Assembly (NCBI GenBank): GCA_030435675.1
Contig: JAUCMV010000006.1
Span: forward strand, 124,001 to 188,000
Origin: Steinernema hermaphroditum
Taxonomy: Eukaryota; Nematoda; Chromadorea; Rhabditida; Steinernematidae
Length of the DNA stretch: 64,000 bases
Direction: 5' to 3'
The notes below the pieces were generated by a model, which did not search any database, was not told where the DNA came from, and saw only the letters and a list, made by a program, of their open reading frames with translations. Shown here in pieces: positions 58,874 through 64,000 of this stretch. The position numbers were made by a program, and so were the translations under genes. Positions within the stretch are counted from its first letter, which is position 1. Each line of letters starts with the position of its first letter.

Positions 58874-60084
58874 TCATTGAGCTAATTGTGCACCTGCGTT
58901 GTCATGGCGAGGCACAGGAAACCGATTCGTGGTGGGTGTCCCGGCAGGATAGCGAAAACGATTGTGATTCGACCAAAGGCGAGGTACATTGTGTGCATTG
59001 TGTGGAGCTGTATAACGACGGAAGGAAGGCATCTGATGAGGAAATGACCCAGATGGTCGCTGTTGATCGTGAAAAGTCAAGTGTGGATCTAAAGAAAGGG
59101 TTTCAGCATTGAGGCAAACGTAAATGAAAACGCAGTTATTAAGAAATGAAATGATTACGTGGTGAACGATATGAAGGCGCACGCAGGACGACATCTCGAA
59201 GCGGTATTGGGCGGCTTTTCGAAGAAGTTGTAGCAGGAGGCACGCTGGAAGAGGAGGCCCTATCTGCCGCATCTTCTAAAATGAATGAATGGGTGTAATA
59301 TACGTTATAACGTCCGCAGAGTAAATACGACTAATCAACCAACCAGGCACGTCAGCGGGCACCGTATCATCGTTGTAGAACAGTTTTGAGAATTGCTCAT
59401 CCAATGACTCGACAGTCTCCACTTTCAACGGCGTCTCGTCGCTGCTTACAAGCTCGACTGAAACTCCGTGTTACACAGATATTTTAGTTAACAAATCATA
59501 TTACAGTCGTCGTCGAGTAGAAATTTATCTTTAGGACTGACGGTCGCAAAGGGTGATTCGGGTTCAGGAGTTGATTTTCTCTTGGCACTGATGTGTTTCC
59601 TAGAGCGCTTTTCGGTGAAGATGTTCGGCATCCACACCCCCGGGACCGAACGTAAGTATCGCTCTTCTTCTGAGGGAGGATGGTAAGGAATTCCATCTAC
59701 ATAAGAAACATCGTACGTGCCGAAGCTTTATTTTACCCTACCTGGAGTGATTTTGTTGTGCTTGTGAAAGTTGATGATCATCTGTTCGAGAACTTCTAAA
59801 TTTAAGGTGGAGGTTAAATGAGGCATTTCATTTAGGAAGGTTGATGGTTTATATCTTTTGAATTGTAAATTGAAAATTCAGATTATATCGTATAAACGGC
59901 ATAATCCATGACAGACAGAGATGATTAGCTTTAGTTGATAATTCCAGCAAAAAGGGGGTACTTCTCCACTATCACAGAATTACTTACCACGCCTCTCTTG
60001 TGCGATGTCTTTCTCCCCCGAAAGTGAGGGCATTTCATTTTTTGCGATGTCTTTCTCCCCCGAAAGGGAGGGCATTTCATCCAT
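58874..60084 (-). CDS. Unrecognised 262-aa protein with duplicated N-terminus
   Basis: Exons 59988-60084, 59742-59795, 59505-59696, 59344-59457, 59159-59275 and 58874-59088, all joined in phase 1. The start lies shortly after TGCATTGCAG. Residues 1-30 are a tandem repeat of NEMPSLSGEKDIA (first copy DEMPSLSGEKDIA). Exons 2 and 3 include QMIINFHKHNKITP and RSVPGVWMPNIFTEKRSRKH; then an acidic stretch (LDEQFSKLFYNDD). The end is rich in Pro, His, Arg and Phe (HNRFRYPAGTPTTNRFPVP). It sits between MADF genes and shares their phase-1 introns, but no MADF domain is clear. Confidence 0.65.
60000..60080. repeat. Coding tandem duplication in exon 1
   Basis: TGCGATGTCTTTCTCCCCCG occurs at about 60002 and again about 45 bp on, with GAAAG(T/G)GAGGGCATTTCAT after each. 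It doubles a 15-codon unit of the 58874-60084 gene. Confidence 0.85.
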
Positions 60085-61376
60085 TTTGGACTATCTGCCA
60101 ATCTGCAATGCACATAACAGTTTAGAGAATACAAGATAGAAGGGATTTTGGCTACGTGAAGCGTCGGGTGGGAATGAAGCGTCGGGTTGGAATGAAGCGT
60201 CGGGTGGGAATGAAGCGTCGAAACAGCCTCAGGACGACCACCAATAAGGATCGGTGTCCCTCACAGTGACCAGACTGCTCTCGATGAGCCGACGCCTGAA
60301 ATTCCAACGCTTCATTTTGTCCGACTCGCCATATTCCCACGGCCCGTTTTTTGCCGACGCCTCTTTTTTTTCCGGCGCCACAATGCCCGACGTTTCAAAT
60401 TCCGATTCCTCTTTTTCTTCCGCTGAAGCCTCATTCTCAAACGTTCACGCTTCATTTAGCGCAGAGCCGAAAAAGAAAATTCGAAGAGAAGAAAAATTTT
60501 GTCCCGGTGAGCACCGCACTCGCGAAGAAATCGGAACTTTCATATTATGAGACTGGCACGCTATCGACCCATCACGTGCTAAACCACACACTCGCTCACT
60601 GTGATGGAAAATTGTTCAGTTCCCTTAATGGAATTCTGTTAAGCAGTAAATATCGGTTTCTCATTTAAAAGCGTACACAAAACAATGTGTACAATACGAA
60701 ATTATTTACGGCAAAACCCTGGGTTGCAGTGAAATACGCAATGATGGGAAGCTCGGAATCACCTGGCGCTACGTACTATCCAATTGCTGGATTTGCGCGC
60801 CTAAACCGGACGTGACTCACCTCTAATTGGACGAGCGCAGTTCAAAAGATACGTTTGCAGCTGCGACGATTAGGGCCGCGCTTTGTTGTTTGCGCATTGA
60901 ATTGCTAAAGGCTCCATCCGAACAGATAAGCTGGAGATTAAGCTTTGTGCCACTTCGAAACGGTCTTTGAGTGTCGAATAACCTTGGAAAACAAGAGCCA
61001 ATATCATGTAGGATGACAAAATGAGGTGTATACGTCGATGAGAAATTTCTCACGATAATAATTGCACATCGATCGCAGTCCCTCCTGGGCGAACAGACTC
61101 CAATGCAACTCAATTAGGGAACAGGATTGCTCAACACAAATGAAAGTCAATTAATTTTTGAGACTATTCCCACTAAATTGGAGGTAGTAGTCACTTCACT
61201 CAACGGCTTCTCGATCACAATTTTCAAAAATGCGATAGCAGTTCACGGAACTTAGTTTTTCAGGCCTCACACCAATAAAGTACATGAACTAATGTGCAGC
61301 CGGATAAGTGTAGCATAACGGACGGCAGCGGTTGGCGATTCAATTACGTGTTCTAATTATAAGATTTAATTCTCTA
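60085..61376. other. Intergenic between two minus-strand genes
   Basis: Holds the minisatellite at 60157-60220. Plus-strand frames at 60254-60660 are not supported as genes. Confidence 0.3.
60157..60220. repeat. 18-bp minisatellite
   Basis: The unit ATGAAGCGTCGGGTGGGA is repeated about 3.5 times with one G/T change. On the minus strand it would read RRFIPT repeats, but no gene is seen there. Confidence 0.9.
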
Positions 61377-63465
61377 TTAATATCGAGACAGTGATGAGGG
61401 AATGTTAGCAGTGGTTGGGTCGGTAGACGGATTAGGAGCACCAAAAAGGTGGCGATTAATCGTGTCGAATGCTAGGCGATAGCAACTTTGGATGAATTCG
61501 GCTGTAAAATCGATATTAGAAACATCTCACATATTTGTTTTCTTACCTGGGTATTGGAAAGGCTGAATAATGGGAAAGTGGTATTGGATCACTGGCTGAT
61601 AAATGGGCACACTCGGGTTTGGCCCTGAATGTTTGAAGTGGAAAAGATATGCTAACGCTTTCAGTACTTACGAAGAGGGATGGGTGCGATAGGGAATTGC
61701 TCGAATCTGCCAAGGTACGACTGCGGCTCAGTTGCGCTAAACTCGGCAGAGAGCACAGGCATTGATTGTTCTATAAGGAAAGAAGCTGAATTGAAAGGTG
61801 TAGAATGTTTCCTCATACGTGACGGAACAGAAAAGGTACTGGTTGAAGGAGCCGCGAAAGATTGCGATTGGATACGATCCTGGGCATTATATGACGAAGG
61901 CGAAAGTTCGGGAGCGATCAGCTGTGGTGGAGTTGAGCTGTTATTGATGGACTCGGGACCCAGCTGCGAGGAGGTGCAATGCGGTAGAATGACGCCAGAT
62001 CCCGCACTTGATGCTGGATTATTGCTGCTCGTCGCCGTAGTCGAAGGCATTTCTCTCTCTGGGACACGAGCTTGTCGAGCTGAAAATGGTGTTCAAGTCA
62101 AGTGCCTTTGAAATGCATTGCAAATGCAACCTTCATTCCGCATGCGAAGTCGTAAGGGGAGTCGAGGGGTCTTGAACTCCGGAACTGCTGCTTTTTCTAA
62201 GTCACCTGTTTACTGTTAACTATTCACCCACCAACCTGCTTTGCCATGATGAGCCGTGGACCTTGCACTTATCTCGGGGAAGCCGTCGTTTCCCGTTGGG
62301 TGTGCAGAGCCATCTCTTTCTGAAAGCATCATAGTTGACCAACACATATCCGTTTTGAATGTTGACCCAAACTCAGGTCAGGTGGCGACGAAGGACTGTC
62401 GGGGCTTTCGTTGCGTCGACCTCTCTGAGCGATGGCGATGCTGGTGGCCCCTACAAATGGTTATTTTGTAAGTAGTTGCTGAGTAGGAGGTAGTTCTATA
62501 AGAATTGTTTTCGGGCAGTACAAGTGTCAAAGTGTTTCCGTCCCTAAGTGCACACAGGTCATGCCAATTCCCCACAGTGCCGATCATCAATTCAGTCACC
62601 CGCCAATTTAGTCTTATCGAACGTTAAAACTAACTTGACTGATGCTGTAGCTGCTGTGGACGGCGCAAGGATGCAGTCGCTTTATGCGCGTAGAATTCAC
62701 TACGAGCACGGTCTGAAATATTTTTCATGCAGTGTGAAAATAACGAAAAAGTCGTACCGTCGTGGTCCGCAGCTCCAGATGTACACGATTCACGAGCGAC
62801 CATTCCCACTATGAAAGGCTATTTCAAGAATACTACTGGAAGACAATACCTTGTGCGTGCTTTCCGAACTTAAGCCTTGCTTCTTTGGACAGTGAGTAGA
62901 ATTCGGTGAGGAACTTGATTTCGCCGGAGTAGTGGCTACCGTCCTTGTGGTAGGCTCGGCGGACTTCTCGCCATGCGGCGTACAGCAGATTTTCATCCAC
63001 TGCAAATATATGAAATGACGTTACATTTTTGTGGGGCGCAAGCCTACAAAACAACCCAGAACCGCTGAAGTCCAGTGGCCCAAAACTTAAAGAACGATTC
63101 TAACAAGTAATTTTCAAAACTGTTTAAACAGAACGCATGTCAAAACACTTATAGTAGCTTAAAACTCAAATTTTTCGACTGAGCATCGAAGCTGTGAGCG
63201 TCCACGTGGCAAAAAAAACTTTTTTTTTCACTATTACTATTAATTAGACATGCAAGCGTCATTTACTGTTTGGATGTCGGAATCCGATGACGGTGATTAG
63301 GTGGCCCCAATCGGCGTAAGCCTTCGGGTTCCGCTTGCTCAGGGCTGGGATGTCCCTATACGGGGTGAGGCAGAGACGGTAGAAGAAGGGGTAGAACTCT
63401 ATTTTCCCCAATATATAGCCCCACGTCCCTTGGCCATACATGGACAAGAACGTTTCATATGAACT
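61377..63465 (-). CDS. MADF-domain protein 4 with Ser/Pro/Gln-rich tail
   Basis: Exons 63267-63465, 62850-62999, 61672-62079, 61547-61624 and 61377-61501; junctions agree. Probable upstream exons lie at about 63510-63590 (AYDIKAPIRKTVRGASVVK-like) and 63620. One MADF domain: MYGQGTWGYILGKIEFYPFF, AYADWGHLITVIGFRHP, then LYAAWREVRRAYHKDGSHYS. Here the usual Leu-Tyr after Pro is Phe-Tyr. The tail is Ser/Thr/Pro-rich (SSNNPASSAGSG), then IYQPVIQYHFPIIQPFQYP and IQSCYRLAFDTINRHLFG. It lacks the E-K-W tail of the other three MADF genes. The second intron is about 770 bp. Confidence 0.7.
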
Positions 63466-63639
63466 CTAAATTACATAAGTAAAACTGTAATAAAAAGAGA
63501 GAATTACTTCTTGTCCAGACCTATTCTTCTGGTCTTTGACGACGGATGCGCCACGCACAGTTTTCCTGATTGGCGCCTTAATATCGTACTATGTTTGACT
63601 TTAAGTGAAATGTGACTCTTTACCATATCTATTCGCAGG

Positions 63640-64000
63640 GAAGAACGATGGAGAAAACAAGAGAGGACCGAACCAAATAATAAAAGTGATCACTGGTTAC
63701 AATAAGTAGGCAACACGAATGTAATAAATATAGCTCGGAGAATGCACTGATGTAAATAGAGGTAGCTCAGAGTACTGAAATCTACAGGTTGGCAATTGCT
63801 AGGTCAAGTATCATTAAAATAACTTTAAAGCATTCGTAGCATATGCGTTAAAAGACCGCGGTATGAACAGCGACATAGAAACGGAATGGATGGGTGTCAA
63901 AACGTACCAGATACGGAACTGGATAAGCCGCTGGGATTTAGGGATTAGACACAGGCGAATGACTCATATATTCAATGGGTGGAAAATTGAGACGTCGAGA
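63640..64000. other. Right edge of window
   Basis: No exon firmly supported; upstream region of the MADF protein 4 gene. Confidence 0.3.

Noticed and set aside
60157..60220. CRISPR-like array
   Set aside because: Units are 18 bp with no spacers, in a eukaryotic genome; it is a minisatellite.
60254..60668. Plus-strand gene with Ser/Phe-rich product
   Set aside because: No splice signals or homology; likely chance frames in low-complexity DNA.

Overview
The window reads as nuclear DNA of a rhabditid-type nematode. Introns are mostly 40-60 bp, with GTAAGT-like donors and TTTTCAG-like acceptors. Several start codons sit a few bases after a TTTCAG, as expected for spliced-leader trans-splicing. 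Gene content also fits: F-box/F-box-like genes, a MADF expansion, a CYP4-type P450 and an unusual PP1-like phosphatase. No genus could be fixed. All gene models were spliced by eye; reading phase was checked across every stated junction unless the entry says otherwise.

0-7.3 kb: 5' part of a CYP4-like P450 (-), an unrecognised 340-aa gene (+), a PP1-family phosphatase (-), and an F-box gene with leucine-rich exons (+). 7.4-24.9 kb is gene-poor. It holds repeat elements, a small MITE family with 8-bp target duplications, a 257-aa gene with a USP8-dimerisation-like end, a two-exon gene for a 47-aa secreted peptide, a broken gene with in-frame stops and an F-box-like gene.

24.98-39.76 kb is the most striking region: a large inverted repeat with arms of about 4.6 kb around a 5.5-kb spacer. 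Each arm carries a GPI-anchored-type secreted protein gene (A) and a divergently transcribed gene for a nuclear-looking coiled-coil protein (B). The arms are almost identical, including the shared A/B promoter and the first ~97 bp of B. The rest of the B coding region is strongly diverged between arms, and identity returns just after the stop codon. The spacer holds a tRNA-Glu, a third partial copy of the arm (about 0.68 kb), and, next to the left arm edge, a long G-run between duplicated copies of the arm end.

41-64 kb is gene-dense. In order: an intronless F-box-like gene, a hAT-like MITE, a type II membrane BRICHOS protein (+), POLD3 with a terminal PIP box (-), a MADF gene (-), NDUFB6 (+) converging with mitoribosomal mS38 (-), two double-MADF genes (-), a new gene with a tandemly duplicated N-terminus (-), and a MADF gene with a Ser/Pro/Gln-rich tail (-). 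Three MADF genes share a C-terminal E-K-W helix coded by a last exon after an intron in the same place and phase, so they are recent relatives of one architecture.
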